Source: Pseudogemmatithrix sp036675455
Lineage (GTDB): Bacteria; Gemmatimonadota; Gemmatimonadetes; Gemmatimonadales; Gemmatimonadaceae
DNA: 64,000 nt
Assembly: GCA_036675455.1 (NCBI GenBank)
Contig: JAKFFA010000036.1
Coordinates: 1 to 64,000 of the forward strand
Direction of reading: 5' to 3'
Under the pieces are notes generated by a model. That model was not told where the DNA came from. It made no database searches and saw nothing but the letters and a program-made list of their open reading frames with translations. The position numbers were made by a program, and so were the translations under genes. This document shows, one piece after another, positions 35,615 through 45,037 of this stretch (positions are counted from its first letter, which is position 1; every line of letters starts with the position of its first letter).

Positions 35615-35650
35615 CGGGCTGCAGAGTATCTTTCTGCGGCCCGTTTCTCG
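35615..35650 (+). terminator. Terminator of pilMNOPQ
   Basis: The stem CGGGCTGCAGA (35615-35625) pairs with TCTGCGGCCCG (35633-35643) over 11 bases with one G-U pair and a seven-base loop, followed by TTTCTCGTT. It is the most typical intrinsic terminator in the window. Confidence 0.8.
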
Positions 35651-35693
35651 TTGCGGCCCGCTTCGCCGTCCGCGGTGCGCCGTAGTCGCTCCG

Positions 35694-35724
35694 CCGTCCG
35701 CCCTCTGCCTTCTGCCGTCTGTCC
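35694..35724 (-). repeat. Period-7 repeat, copy C (inverted orientation)
   Basis: On the plus strand the units are CCGTCCG, CCCTCTG, CCTTCTG, CCGTCTG, TCC. Their complement is the CAGACGG/CGGACGG theme of the copies after infA and pilA. It ends two bases before the aroC ATG, so it occupies the place of a ribosome-binding site. Confidence 0.55.
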
Positions 35725-35725
35725 C

Positions 35726-36922
35726 ATGCCCATCACCTTCCGCACCGCCGGCGAATCGCACGGCCCAGCACTGGTCTCGCTCATCGAGGGTGTGCCCGCC
35801 GGGCTCCCCCTCCTCGCCGAACACATCGATGAGCAACTGGCGCGCCGGCAACAGGGCTATGGCCGCGGCCGGCGCATGCAGATCGAGAAGGACCACGTGG
35901 AGTTCCTCTCAGGTGTGCGCGCCGGCGAAACGCTGGGCTCGCCGATCGCCATGCTCATCCGGAATCGCGACTGGAAGAACTGGGAAGCGATCATGGATGC
36001 GGCGCCGCGGCCCGAGGACGACACGCCAGATGGCCGCAAACGGCAGGTCACGCGCGTGCGACCCGGCCACGCGGACCTCACCGGCCTGCTCAAGTACGAC
36101 CGTGACGATGCGCGCGATATCCTCGAACGTGCGTCCGCGCGCGAGACCACGGCGCGCGTCGCTGCGGCCGCCGTGGCGCGCCGGCTGCTCGCGGAGTTCG
36201 GCGTGCGCATCGGCAGTCATCTCGTGCATCTGGGCGGTATCGGCGCGGCCCGGCCGGCCTCCATGCCCGCGGACCTCAACGCCGCGGCCGACACCTCTCC
36301 CCTGCGCTGCCTCGACCCCGATGCGGAACGCGCGATGATCGAGCGCATCGACGCCGCCAAGGCCGAAGGCAACACGCTCGGCGGCATCTGCGAGGTCGTG
36401 GTGGACGGACTGCCCGTGGGCCTCGGCTCCCACGTGTCGTGGGACCGCAAGCTCGATGGGCGCCTCGCGGCCGCCATCTGCTCGATCCCCGCCGTGAAGG
36501 GCGTCGAAATGGGCATCGGCTTCGAGGCCGCACGGCGCACAGGTGCCGAAGTGCACGACGAGATCGAGCCGGCGCCGGGCAACGCGCGCACGGGCAATGT
36601 GCGTCGCCTCACGAACCGCGCCGGCGGGCTCGAGGCCGGCATGACGACGGGCGAGCCGCTGGTGCTGCGCGTGGCCATGAAGCCGATTGCGACGCTCATG
36701 CGGCCGCTCGGCACCGTGGACACGCGCACGGGCGCGCGCGCGGCCGCCACCGCCGAGCGCAGCGACGTGACGGCGGTCCCGGCGATGGGCGTGATCGCGG
36801 AGGCCATGTGCGCGGTGGTGCTGGCGGACGCATTCACCGAGAAGTTCGGCGGGGATTCGCTCGGGGAGATGCGTCGCAACCATGACACGTACCTCGCGCG
36901 TGTCGCGGACCGGATTCCCTGA
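35726..36922 (+). CDS. aroC: Chorismate synthase
   Basis: The 398-residue protein is full length: FRTAGESHGPALVSLIEGVPAG (FMN/EPSP site), QQGYGRGRRMQIEKD, RPGHADLTGLLKY and RASARETTARVAAAAVARRLL. It converts EPSP to chorismate with reduced FMN, the last step of the common aromatic pathway. The ATG at 35726 is immediately preceded by period-7 repeat copy C, with no Shine-Dalgarno. aroK follows 20 bases later. Confidence 0.96.
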   Translation: MPITFRTAGESHGPALVSLIEGVPAGLPLLAEHIDEQLARRQQGYGRGRRMQIEKDHVEFLSGVRAGETLGSPIAMLIRNRDWKNWEAIMDAAPRPEDDTPDGRKRQVTRVRPGHADLTGLLKYDRDDARDILERASARETTARVAAAAVARRLLAEFGVRIGSHLVHLGGIGAARPASMPADLNAAADTSPLRCLDPDAERAMIERIDAAKAEGNTLGGICEVVVDGLPVGLGSHVSWDRKLDGRLAAAICSIPAVKGVEMGIGFEAARRTGAEVHDEIEPAPGNARTGNVRRLTNRAGGLEAGMTTGEPLVLRVAMKPIATLMRPLGTVDTRTGARAAATAERSDVTAVPAMGVIAEAMCAVVLADAFTEKFGGDSLGEMRRNHDTYLARVADRIP

Positions 36923-36942
36923 GGAATCACGCCATCGCCATC

Positions 36943-37470
36943 GTGAGGTGCGTGGTCTTGGTTGGCCTGCCGGGGGCGGGCAAGAGCACGGTGGGGCCGC
37001 TGCTCGCTGAGCGTCTCGGCGGCTGGCGATTTGTTGACTTGGACGCCGAGATAGAGCGCACGACCGGCCGCACGGTGGCCGAGATCTTTGCGACGGACGG
37101 CGAGGCCGCGTTCAGGCAACTGGAGCGCGAAACGACGCAGCGGCTGGCGGCGGGCGGCCCGACTGGAATGGTCCTCGCCCCGGGCGGCGGCTGGATCCTC
37201 GATTCCGCAAACCTGAGTGCCCTCGGAGCAGCCACCGTAACGGTGTATCTTCGGGTCTCACCGACCGCCGCCCTGCGGCGCATGGCCGGCGCCGCGGCCG
37301 CCCGTCCGCTGCTCGCGACGTCCGATCCCCTCGCATCATTGAAAGCCCTCCTAGAGGCCCGCGAGGCGGTGTATCTGCAAGCAAATCATACGGTTGCAGC
37401 GGAATCGATGTCGCCGGACGCCATCGCCGATTCTATAGTTGCGCTTGTTTCAAGCGGACAAGGCCACTAG
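36943..37470 (+). CDS. aroK: Shikimate kinase
   Basis: A 175-residue protein starting at GTG. The P-loop G-L-P-G-A-G-K-S-T (residues 8-16), DLDAEIERTTGRTVAEIF (shikimate-binding Asp), the G-G-G motif (APGGGWIL) and the RPLLATSD lid arginine are present. It phosphorylates shikimate with ATP. Adjacency to the pilQ-aroC segment echoes the pilQ-aroK link of many Proteobacteria. Confidence 0.94.
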   Translation: MRCVVLVGLPGAGKSTVGPLLAERLGGWRFVDLDAEIERTTGRTVAEIFATDGEAAFRQLERETTQRLAAGGPTGMVLAPGGGWILDSANLSALGAATVTVYLRVSPTAALRRMAGAAAARPLLATSDPLASLKALLEAREAVYLQANHTVAAESMSPDAIADSIVALVSSGQGH

Positions 37471-37516
37471 GATTTGCCACCCGGCCCCGAACGGGGGTCC
37501 GCTGGGCACTCTATAG

Positions 37517-37545
37517 TTGACTGAACGACAATCTGACAATAAAAC
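37517..37545 (+). promoter_or_regulatory. Candidate sigma-70-type promoter of topA
   Basis: TTGACT (37517-37522) and TAAAAC (37540-37545) are 17 bases apart, with 5/6 and 4/6 matches to consensus. The AT-rich patch is unusual in this DNA. The decamer TCTATAGTTG just overlapping the -35 also occurs at 37432-37441. Confidence 0.45.
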
Positions 37546-37589
37546 GTCCACCCGGGGTAGCACTCGACCGGGCGACCGACACCCAATAC

Positions 37590-40070
37590 ATGGCCACTCC
37601 CAAGAAGAAATCCGTCCGCAAGGCGGCCAAAAAGAAGTCCGTAGCGAAGAAGCCCCTTGCCAAGAAGGCGGCCGTCAAGCGCACCGTCTCCGCATCGGCG
37701 CGTTCCAAGCCCTTTGTCGAGCCGGAACTGCCGCACGACGAGGACGCGGCGCGCGCGGCGGCCGGCAAGTCGCTCGTCATCGTCGAGTCGCCTGCGAAGG
37801 CGAAGACCATCGGCAAGTACCTGGGCTCCGGCTACGCGGTCAAGGCGACCGTGGGCCACATCCGCGACTTGCCCGCCAAGAAGCAGAAGGGCGAGAAGTT
37901 CCGCATCGTGGGCATCGACATCGACCACGGCTTCGAGCCGCGCTACGTGACGATCCCCGGCAAGGAGAAGACGGTCGCCGAGCTCAAGAGCGCGGCCAAG
38001 ACGGCCAAGTCCGTGTTCATCGCGACCGACCCTGATCGCGAAGGCGAGGCGATCGCGTGGCACGTGGAGGAGTTGATCAAGGGCAAGAGCGCGCCGCCGA
38101 TCAAGCGAGCGCTGTTCTACGAGATCACGAAGGACGCCGTCGGCAAGGCGCTCGACGCGGCCACGAAGATCGACCAGAAGAAGGTGGACGCGCAGCAGGC
38201 GCGCCGCGTGCTCGACCGCGTGATGGGCTTCAGCACGAGCCCCGTGCTCTGGAAGACGGTCAAGAAGGGCCTCTCCGCCGGTCGCGTGCAGACCGTCGCG
38301 CTGCGCCTGCTCGTCGAGCGCGAGCGTGAGATCCGCGCGTTCGTGCCGCGCGAGTACTGGACGATCGCCGCGGCGCTGGAGCATGAGGGCCAGGCGTTCA
38401 CGGCCAAGCTGCATCACCTCGACGGCGCCAAGCCCGAGATCGGGACGGAAGCCGAGGCGCAGCGCATCCTCGACGACCTCAAGGGGCGCAAGCACTTCGA
38501 CGTCACGAACGTCAAGCGTCGCGAGCGTCGCAAGAATCCCGAGGCGCCGTTCAAGACCTCCACGCTGCAGCAGGAGGCCGCCAAGAAGCTGGGCTTCGGC
38601 TCCAAGCGAACGATGCGCCTCGCGCAGAACCTCTACGAGGGCGTGGAACTCGGGAAGACCGAAGGATCCGTCGGCCTCATCACGTACATGCGTACGGACC
38701 ACGTGCGCGTGGCCGAGTCGGCCGCGGGTGCGGCGCGCGAGTACCTCAGCGCGAACTTCGCGAAGGAATACCTCGCGGACTCACCGCGCCTCTTCCCGGC
38801 GGGCAAGGACGACGCCGCGCAGGGCGCGCACGAGGGTATCCGCCCGACGGACCCGGCGCGCACGCCGGACAGCGTCGCGCGGTTCCTGTCGCCGGAGCAG
38901 CTCAAGCTGTACACGCTGATCTGGCAGCGCTTCATGGCGTCGCAGATGTCGCCAGCGGTGTTCGATACGACCACGGTGGACTTCGACCTCGGTCGTTACC
39001 TGTTCCGCGCCACGGGCTCGGTCGTGAAGTTCAACGGCTTCCTGGCGCTGTACAAGGAGGCGCGCGAGGAAGGCGACGCCAAGGCGCTCGAGGACGAGCA
39101 GGCGCTGCCCTCGATGGACGAGGGCATGCATGTGCCCGTGAAGTCGATCGACCCGTCGCAGCACTTCACCGAGCCGCCGCCGCGCTACTCCGAGGCGTCG
39201 CTCGTGAAGGAGCTCGAGAAGCGCGGCATCGGCCGCCCGTCCACGTACGCGTCGATCATCTCCACGCTCACGGAGCGGCATTACGCCGAGCTCCAGCAGC
39301 GCCGGTTTTTCCCCACGCCGCTCGGCGAGTCGGTCGAGAAGGTCATGGTGAAGCAATTCCCGCGTGAGTTCGACGTGAACTTCACGGCCGAGATGGAAGA
39401 GGAACTCGACAAGGTCGAGGATGGGCGGCTCGAGTGGCGCGACGTGCTCAAGCAGTTCTGGACGCCGTTCGCCAAGTCGCTCGAATCGGTGGACGCCGAG
39501 GCGTTGATCCGCGCGGCGCACGATCTCTCGGCGCTCGACACCGAACGCTGTCCGAAGGACGGCGGCCGGCTCGTGCCCAAGGCCGGATTCTTCGGGCCGT
39601 TCGTCGCGTGCGAGAACCATCCCAAGACGTGCGACTACACGCGGCCGCTCACGGGTGAGCGCGAGCCACCCAAGCTCACGGACTATCCGTGCCCGGTGTG
39701 CGGCAAGCCGATGGTCGTGCGGCGCTCGCGCTCGGGCGAGTTCCTCGGCTGCTCGACGTTCCCGAAGTGCCGCGGCACGAAGTCGATGCCGACGGGCGTG
39801 AAGTGCCCGAAGGACGGCGGGGACATCGCGGCGCGCCGCTCGAAGAAGCGCGGCAAAGCGTTCTACGGGTGCGAGAATTATCCTGAGTGCGACTTCGTGT
39901 GCTGGGACAAGCCGGTGCTGGAGAAGTGCCCGGACTGCGGGTATCTGGGCGCCGAGGCCAAGCACACCAAGACGCGCGGACACTACCGCCGTTGCCTGAA
40001 ATGCCAGAACGAATGGGACGTCGACGCCCCCGAGGGATCGGAGGCCGAGGCGGAGGCGGTGTCGGCGTGA
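37590..40070 (+). CDS. topA: DNA topoisomerase I
   Basis: The 826-residue type IA enzyme has a Toprim domain from about residue 61 (VIVESPAKAKTIGKYLG; DPDREGEAIAWHVEEL), the catalytic tyrosine in GLITYMRTDHVRV (about 370), and C-terminal zinc ribbons (from about 650: CPVCGKPM, CSTFPKC, CENYPEC, CPDCGYLG, CLKCQ). The first 35 residues are a Lys/Ala tract (KKKSVRKAAKKKSVAKK), an extension like histone H1 tails. It relaxes negative supercoils. trmFO follows with four-base overlap. Confidence 0.96.
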   Translation: MATPKKKSVRKAAKKKSVAKKPLAKKAAVKRTVSASARSKPFVEPELPHDEDAARAAAGKSLVIVESPAKAKTIGKYLGSGYAVKATVGHIRDLPAKKQKGEKFRIVGIDIDHGFEPRYVTIPGKEKTVAELKSAAKTAKSVFIATDPDREGEAIAWHVEELIKGKSAPPIKRALFYEITKDAVGKALDAATKIDQKKVDAQQARRVLDRVMGFSTSPVLWKTVKKGLSAGRVQTVALRLLVEREREIRAFVPREYWTIAAALEHEGQAFTAKLHHLDGAKPEIGTEAEAQRILDDLKGRKHFDVTNVKRRERRKNPEAPFKTSTLQQEAAKKLGFGSKRTMRLAQNLYEGVELGKTEGSVGLITYMRTDHVRVAESAAGAAREYLSANFAKEYLADSPRLFPAGKDDAAQGAHEGIRPTDPARTPDSVARFLSPEQLKLYTLIWQRFMASQMSPAVFDTTTVDFDLGRYLFRATGSVVKFNGFLALYKEAREEGDAKALEDEQALPSMDEGMHVPVKSIDPSQHFTEPPPRYSEASLVKELEKRGIGRPSTYASIISTLTERHYAELQQRRFFPTPLGESVEKVMVKQFPREFDVNFTAEMEEELDKVEDGRLEWRDVLKQFWTPFAKSLESVDAEALIRAAHDLSALDTERCPKDGGRLVPKAGFFGPFVACENHPKTCDYTRPLTGEREPPKLTDYPCPVCGKPMVVRRSRSGEFLGCSTFPKCRGTKSMPTGVKCPKDGGDIAARRSKKRGKAFYGCENYPECDFVCWDKPVLEKCPDCGYLGAEAKHTKTRGHYRRCLKCQNEWDVDAPEGSEAEAEAVSA

Positions 40071-41425
40071 GTCATGAGATCCACGTGATCGGCGGCGGTC
40101 TCGCGGGTAGCGAGGCCGCCTTCCAGTTGGCCGAACGCGGTCATCGCGTGGTGTTGCACGAGATGCGCCCGGTGCGCGGCACCGCGGCGCACCAGACCGA
40201 CCGGCTCGCCGAGCTGGTGTGCTCCAACACGTTCAAGAGCACCGAGGTGACCAACGCGCATGGCCTGCTCAAGGCGGAGATGCGCCAGTTGGGCTCCCTC
40301 GTGCTCGAGGGCGCCGATCAGGCGCGCGTGCCGGCGGGGTCGGCGTTGGCGGTGGACCGCGATGTGTTCAGCACCTTCGTGCACGAGCGTGTGCACGCGC
40401 ATCCGCTGATCCGCGTGGAGCGCGGCGAGGTGACGGCACTGCCGGAGCTGGGCATCGTGGCCACTGGCCCGCTCACGAGTGACGCGTTGGCCGAGTCGAT
40501 CCGCGCGCGGCTCGGGACCGAGTCCCTGGCGTTCTATGACGCCATCGCGCCGATCGTTTCTGTGGAATCGATCGATGCCAATGTTGCGTTCCGCGCGGCG
40601 CGCTGGGACAAGGAGACCATGGACGGCGCCGGGGAGGAGGGCGCGTATCTCAACTGTGCGATGGACAAGGCGCAGTATGAGGCGTTCATCGACGCGCTGA
40701 CGACGGCCGACCAGTTCACGGCGCACGAGTTCGACGCCGTGCCGTACTTCGAGGGCTGCATGCCGGTGGAGGAGATCGCGCGACGCGGGCGAGAGTCGCT
40801 GCGGCACGGCCCCATGAAGCCCATCGGACTGCGCGACCCGCGCACGGGCAAGCGGCCGTGGGCGGTCGTGCAGCTGCGACGCGAGGACCGCGCCGGCCGC
40901 ATGTGGAACCTGGTTGGCTTCCAGACGCGGCTGCGCATGCCGGAGCAGGCGCGCGTCTTCCGGCTGGTCCCTGGGCTCGGCGAGGCCGAGTTCCTCCGGT
41001 ACGGCAGTATTCACCGCAACTCGTACATCAATGCGCCGGCGTCACTGACGCCGCACTTGAGCCTGCGCGACGCATGGACCACGATGTTTGCGGGCCAGCT
41101 CACGGGCGTGGAGGGCTACACCGAGAGCACGGCGACCGGGTTGCTCGCAGCCATCAACCTGGACCGCCTGTTGCGCGGCTCGGCGCCCGTGGTCCCGCCG
41201 CCGACGACCATGCTCGGGGCGCTCTACCGGCACCTACGCGAGGCCGACCCCGCGCATTTTCAGCCCATGAACGCCAACTTCGGGCTCATCGAGGAACTGC
41301 CGGAGCCGCCACGCGACAAGGCGCTCAAACGTGAGCAGTACGCCGAACGCGCGTTACGCCACCTCGATGGATGGCGTCAGGAGAATGGCATAGCCGTACC
41401 CGCGACGATTCCAGCCGGAGACTAG
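40067..41425 (+). CDS. trmFO: Methylenetetrahydrofolate-tRNA (uracil-5-)-methyltransferase TrmFO
   Basis: The 452-residue flavoprotein starts at GTG overlapping the topA stop. HVIGGGLAGSEAAFQLAERG binds FAD; LAELVCSNTFKSTEVTNAHGLLK and AYLNCAMDKAQYEAFIDAL are family-specific, as is the final GYTESTATGLLAAINL. It makes ribothymidine 54 in tRNA using methylene-THF. The topA-trmFO order is conserved in many non-proteobacterial genomes. Confidence 0.96.
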   Translation: MSHEIHVIGGGLAGSEAAFQLAERGHRVVLHEMRPVRGTAAHQTDRLAELVCSNTFKSTEVTNAHGLLKAEMRQLGSLVLEGADQARVPAGSALAVDRDVFSTFVHERVHAHPLIRVERGEVTALPELGIVATGPLTSDALAESIRARLGTESLAFYDAIAPIVSVESIDANVAFRAARWDKETMDGAGEEGAYLNCAMDKAQYEAFIDALTTADQFTAHEFDAVPYFEGCMPVEEIARRGRESLRHGPMKPIGLRDPRTGKRPWAVVQLRREDRAGRMWNLVGFQTRLRMPEQARVFRLVPGLGEAEFLRYGSIHRNSYINAPASLTPHLSLRDAWTTMFAGQLTGVEGYTESTATGLLAAINLDRLLRGSAPVVPPPTTMLGALYRHLREADPAHFQPMNANFGLIEELPEPPRDKALKREQYAERALRHLDGWRQENGIAVPATIPAGD

Positions 41426-41429
41426 GACC

Positions 41430-41963
41430 ATGCGATTCCTGGGTAAGCTTGCGATCGCCGCCGGACTCATCGTCGGCGCTCTCTGGATCTACGGAACGAC
41501 GCTACCCCGCACACATCGGGCGACGAGCACGATCACGTTGGTGGCACCGCCCGAGGCGGCCTATGCGACCATGCGAGACATGGAGAACCTGCCGCGCTGG
41601 TGGTCGGACGTGAACGCCGTCACGCGCATCAAGGGCGCCAAGCGGGAGTCTTGGGAGCGTGACATGCGCGGTGGGGATCCGGTCCAGGTGGAAGTCACGT
41701 CGGCCATCAGCGGGCAGCGCTTCGTGACCACGTTCCTCAATGACAGCATTCAAGGATGGGGCGGCACGTGGACCCACGACGTGCGACTCACCGGCGCCGG
41801 CACCGAGGTGACACTCACGGAAGAGGGCTGGATCGAGAAGCCCCTGCAGCGCGTGATGATGAAGATCCGTGGCGGCCATCATCGGCTGCTGGACGGCTAC
41901 CTGCGCTCACTGGGGGCGCATCTCGGCGAGACCGTGAGCCCGAGGCACAACGGGACCGGATGA
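41430..41963 (+). CDS. SRPBCC family (polyketide-cyclase-like) protein with N-terminal membrane anchor
   Basis: The 177-residue protein has a membrane helix at 5-21, then a START/SRPBCC fold: TSTITLVAPPEAAYATMRDMENLPRWWSDV, a typical first strand and helix, and GTEVTLTEEGWIEKPLQRVMM near the end. It is inserted between trmFO and xerC, overlapping xerC by four bases. Ligand and role are unknown. Confidence 0.8.
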   Translation: MRFLGKLAIAAGLIVGALWIYGTTLPRTHRATSTITLVAPPEAAYATMRDMENLPRWWSDVNAVTRIKGAKRESWERDMRGGDPVQVEVTSAISGQRFVTTFLNDSIQGWGGTWTHDVRLTGAGTEVTLTEEGWIEKPLQRVMMKIRGGHHRLLDGYLRSLGAHLGETVSPRHNGTG

Positions 41964-42874
41964 TCGCGGCCTTCCTGACGCACCTGCAAAAGGAACGCGA
42001 CGTCTCACCCAACACCATCACGGCGTACCGGCGCGACCTCGAGGGATTCGAGGCGTTCGTGCGCGTGCACTTGGGGGCCGGCGACGCGAAGCTGGAGTGG
42101 GGACGGGTGGACCGCCTCGTCATGCGCGCGTGGCTGGCGCACCTGCACCGGGGCGGGCTTTCGCCACGATCAAGCGCGCGGGCGCTTTCCGCAGTACGCA
42201 GCTTCTTCCGGTTCCTGCATCGTGAAGATGTCGTCGGCGCGAATCCCGCGCGGGCGGTCGGCTCGCCGCGGCTGGCGCGGCACCTGCCGGGCCATCTGGA
42301 CCGCGCGCAGATGGAGACGCTGCTGACGGCGTGCGCCACGCGCGCGTCGGAGGGCCGCTTCACGGACGTGCGCGATCATGCGATCCTCGAGCTCTTCTAT
42401 ACGGCGGGGCTGCGCATCTCCGAACTGCGTGGCATCGACCGCGCCGACCTCGACTTGCTCGGCGGGCTCGTGAAAGTGCGCGGCAAGGGACGCAAGGAGC
42501 GCATCGTGCCGGTGGGCCAGGCCGCACAGCGCGCGCTGCGCGCGTACGAGCGGGCGCGGGATGCATTGCTGGGCAGTGTGGGGCCGGCGGCCGACCGCTC
42601 GGCCTTCTTCCTGAGTCGCCGTGGTGCGCGCATGAGTCCCAAGACGCTGCACAACGCCGTCACGCGCTGGCTTGGGCGCGTCGATGAGGGTGCCGGGCTT
42701 AGCACGCATGCGCTGCGGCACACGTTCGCGACGCACTTGCTCGACGGCGGCGCGGACTTGCGCGCGGTGCAGGAACTGCTGGGCCATGCCAGTGTGAGCA
42801 CGACGCAGATCTACACGCATACGTCGGTCGAGCGACTCAAGCAGGTATACCGGACGAGTCACCCGCGGGCGTAG
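41960..42874 (+). CDS. xerC: Tyrosine recombinase XerC/XerD
   Basis: A 304-residue protein. An N-terminal SAM-like core-binding domain (1-90; FLTHLQKERDVSPNTITAYRRDL) precedes the catalytic domain with the Arg in GLRISELRGI, Lys in KVRGKGRKERIVP, HALRHTFATHLL (His-x-x-Arg), LGHASVSTTQIYTHT (His and nucleophilic Tyr). It resolves chromosome dimers. The synteny topA-trmFO-xerC-hslVU marks it as the housekeeping enzyme rather than a phage integrase. Confidence 0.93.
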   Translation: MIAAFLTHLQKERDVSPNTITAYRRDLEGFEAFVRVHLGAGDAKLEWGRVDRLVMRAWLAHLHRGGLSPRSSARALSAVRSFFRFLHREDVVGANPARAVGSPRLARHLPGHLDRAQMETLLTACATRASEGRFTDVRDHAILELFYTAGLRISELRGIDRADLDLLGGLVKVRGKGRKERIVPVGQAAQRALRAYERARDALLGSVGPAADRSAFFLSRRGARMSPKTLHNAVTRWLGRVDEGAGLSTHALRHTFATHLLDGGADLRAVQELLGHASVSTTQIYTHTSVERLKQVYRTSHPRA

Positions 42875-42924
42875 GGTTTGGGCCCGCATCAGGGGCCGCG
42901 CCACGGCTCACGCCGGGTGCAGCC

Positions 42925-44421
42925 TCACGTATCCGGCCACAGCACACGCCGGGCGACCGTCGTGGTGAGGCCGCTGGTCAACTCGAGCTCCGGCCCGAGC
43001 ACGGCATCCGGCAGCTGACGTCGCACAACCGATTCGAACTCTGGCCGGTACACCGCCCACGCGTTGGCCTGGTCTGGTGTGCAGCGCTCCATGTCGATCA
43101 CGCTGACCGGCAAGGCGTGCTGCACCGCATAATGGCGCAGCGGCAGTCCGACATAGCCCTCGAGCACGCACAGCGTGGTGGGCTCGCCGGCCGAGAGGCG
43201 GCGCACGACCGACGCCCAGTCGGGCTTCTGCAGTCTGTTGTGGACGCTGTGGACGCCGCCGAGCAGGACCCACGCGACCACGAACGCCACAGCGCCAGAG
43301 CGCCAGGGCGCTCGGAGGCGAGAGATGACGAGCGCGATGAGGAGGGCCAGTGGCGGGACGGTCGCGACGAGGTAGCGCGGCAGCCACAAGGAACGGCCAC
43401 TGATCAGGTACAACGCGGCCACTGCGAGCGGCGGCAGCAGCGCAGCGGTCATGAAAAAGCGGGCGACTGGCGCGTCCGCGGTTTTCGCAGAGCAGGCTCG
43501 CGCGAGTCCCATCGCCACAACGGCCAGCACCGCGGCGGTCATCAACCATGCGAACGCGCTCGAGCCGAAGTCAGCCAGCGCGAGGGCGACGAAGGGGCCG
43601 ATCGAGCGGGCGGTCGGCGCAGGTACCCAGGCGGCGTTGCCCGCGAACCGGCCGTCCGTCGCGAGCGTCTGCACGAGCACGAGCCATGCGCCGAGCACCA
43701 CAACCGCCGGTATGGCCGCGAGCACGAGCGGCCGTGCGCGCTTGAGCAGGGCATCGCGCCGCAGTGGTCCGGCGAGCGTGCCGGCCACCGTGTTGGATAG
43801 AACCGCGACGAGGCCGAAGACGTGCAATGAGGCCAGCGCGACATTGAGCAGTGTGAGCGCGGCGACCGCCGAGCGCCGCGACCGATGTGCCACTGGGTTG
43901 CGGGGCAGCGCGTCGGGGGACGGCGTGTCGTCGGCCACGGCGGTCGACTCGGGACTCCGCGCGATCGACGCCGTCACAGCGAGCGCCGCGGTCGCCAATA
44001 GCGCCACTGCGGCATACGCGCGCACCTCGACGCTCATCGCCAGCAACAAGGGGCTGCCCGCGACGATCACGCCGCCCAAGAGCGCGGCTCGCCAAGAGAG
44101 GCCGGCCCGGTGTCCGGCGATGGCCGCGGTGGCCGGCGTCAGCGTGCCAAGGATCGCAGGCAGTGTGCGCAGCCAGGCATCGCCGAAGGAGCCGAGTCGC
44201 GTCCAGACCCAGAGCATCAGGTAGAAGGCGGGTGGGTTGGTCTGGTCGTCGATTGCGAGCCACAGGAGCCCGGGTACGTCGTGCGCCGCGACGAACGCGC
44301 TGAAGACTTCGTCGTACCACAGGCCTTCGGCGGTGAGCCACGCGAACCGCAGCACGCCCGCGACGCCGGTGAGCAACGCGAGAGCAACGATCTGCGGCCG
44401 GCTGAGCGCTGGCGAAGGCAT
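42925..44421 (-). CDS. GT39-like membrane glycosyltransferase
   Basis: The 498-residue protein has about 11 membrane helices. The first loop LTAEGLWYDEVFSAFVAAHDVPG has the Asp-Glu pair of ArnT/PMT-type GT-C enzymes, followed by TNPPAFYLMLWVWTRLGSFGDAWLR, as in the PF13231 family. The C-terminal 130 residues are soluble. The gene is on the opposite strand, inserted into the xerC-hslV interval, so it is probably a later acquisition. Donor and acceptor are unknown. Confidence 0.75.
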   Translation of the reverse strand: MPSPALSRPQIVALALLTGVAGVLRFAWLTAEGLWYDEVFSAFVAAHDVPGLLWLAIDDQTNPPAFYLMLWVWTRLGSFGDAWLRTLPAILGTLTPATAAIAGHRAGLSWRAALLGGVIVAGSPLLLAMSVEVRAYAAVALLATAALAVTASIARSPESTAVADDTPSPDALPRNPVAHRSRRSAVAALTLLNVALASLHVFGLVAVLSNTVAGTLAGPLRRDALLKRARPLVLAAIPAVVVLGAWLVLVQTLATDGRFAGNAAWVPAPTARSIGPFVALALADFGSSAFAWLMTAAVLAVVAMGLARACSAKTADAPVARFFMTAALLPPLAVAALYLISGRSLWLPRYLVATVPPLALLIALVISRLRAPWRSGAVAFVVAWVLLGGVHSVHNRLQKPDWASVVRRLSAGEPTTLCVLEGYVGLPLRHYAVQHALPVSVIDMERCTPDQANAWAVYRPEFESVVRRQLPDAVLGPELELTSGLTTTVARRVLWPDT

Positions 44422-44489
44422 GCCACAAACTTCCGGTCGGCGCAGCGCAGTGCAAGGACGCCGCCCGTCTCAGCCGACTATATTGGGAG

Positions 44490-45035
44490 ATGGCCCTCCC
44501 GACCTTTCACGCCACCACCATCCTTGCCGTCCGCCGCGACGGCAAGGTCGCCATCGGCGGCGACGGACAGGTTTCCGTCGGCGATACCGTCATGAAGAAC
44601 AGCGCCGTGAAGGTCCGGCCGCTCAAGGGTGGCTCGGTGCTGGCGGGCTTTGCCGGCGCCGCCGCGGACGCGTTCACGCTGTTCGAGAAGTTCGAGGAGA
44701 AGCTCGAGCGGCACCCAGGCAACCTGCAGCGCGCCGCCGTGGAACTCGCCAAGGACTGGCGCAGCGACCGCGTGTTGCGGCGTCTCGAGGCGCTCTTGGT
44801 CGTGGTGGATCGCGAGCACGGATACATGCTGTCCGGCAATGGCGAGCTGATCGAGCCGGACGACGGCATCCTGGCAATCGGCTCCGGCGGCGCGTATGCA
44901 CTCGCGGCGGCGCGCGCGCTCGTGCGCGAGACGACGCTGCCGCCGGCCGAGATCGTGCGCCGCGCCCTCACGATCGCCGGCGAGATCTGCATCTACACCA
45001 ACACGCAGATCACCGTCGTCGAACCCACGGCCTGA
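44490..45035 (+). CDS. hslV: ATP-dependent protease subunit HslV
   Basis: The 181-residue N-terminal-nucleophile hydrolase has FHATTILAVRRDGKVAIGGDGQVS, where the Thr after processing is the catalytic residue, and GSGGAYALAAARAL and GEICIYTNTQITVVE at the end. The N-terminal extension MALPTF is short and is cut off in the mature enzyme. It forms a 12-mer chamber with HslU. Confidence 0.95.
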   Translation: MALPTFHATTILAVRRDGKVAIGGDGQVSVGDTVMKNSAVKVRPLKGGSVLAGFAGAAADAFTLFEKFEEKLERHPGNLQRAAVELAKDWRSDRVLRRLEALLVVVDREHGYMLSGNGELIEPDDGILAIGSGGAYALAAARALVRETTLPPAEIVRRALTIAGEICIYTNTQITVVEPTA

Positions 45036-45037
45036 CG

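Noticed and set aside
34105..35826. A 573-codon minus-strand open frame opposite pilQ
   Set aside because: The composition is Arg/Asp/His-rich and lacks any recognisable motif; pilQ on the other strand has all secretin landmarks.
37485..37496. CCCCG-AA-CGGGG as a terminator of aroK
   Set aside because: The stem is five base pairs with a two-base loop and no T-tract, too weak to call.
41960..42874. The tyrosine recombinase as evidence of an integrated element
   Set aside because: It is the housekeeping XerC in the conserved topA-trmFO-xerC-hslVU order; no attachment repeats or phage genes are nearby.
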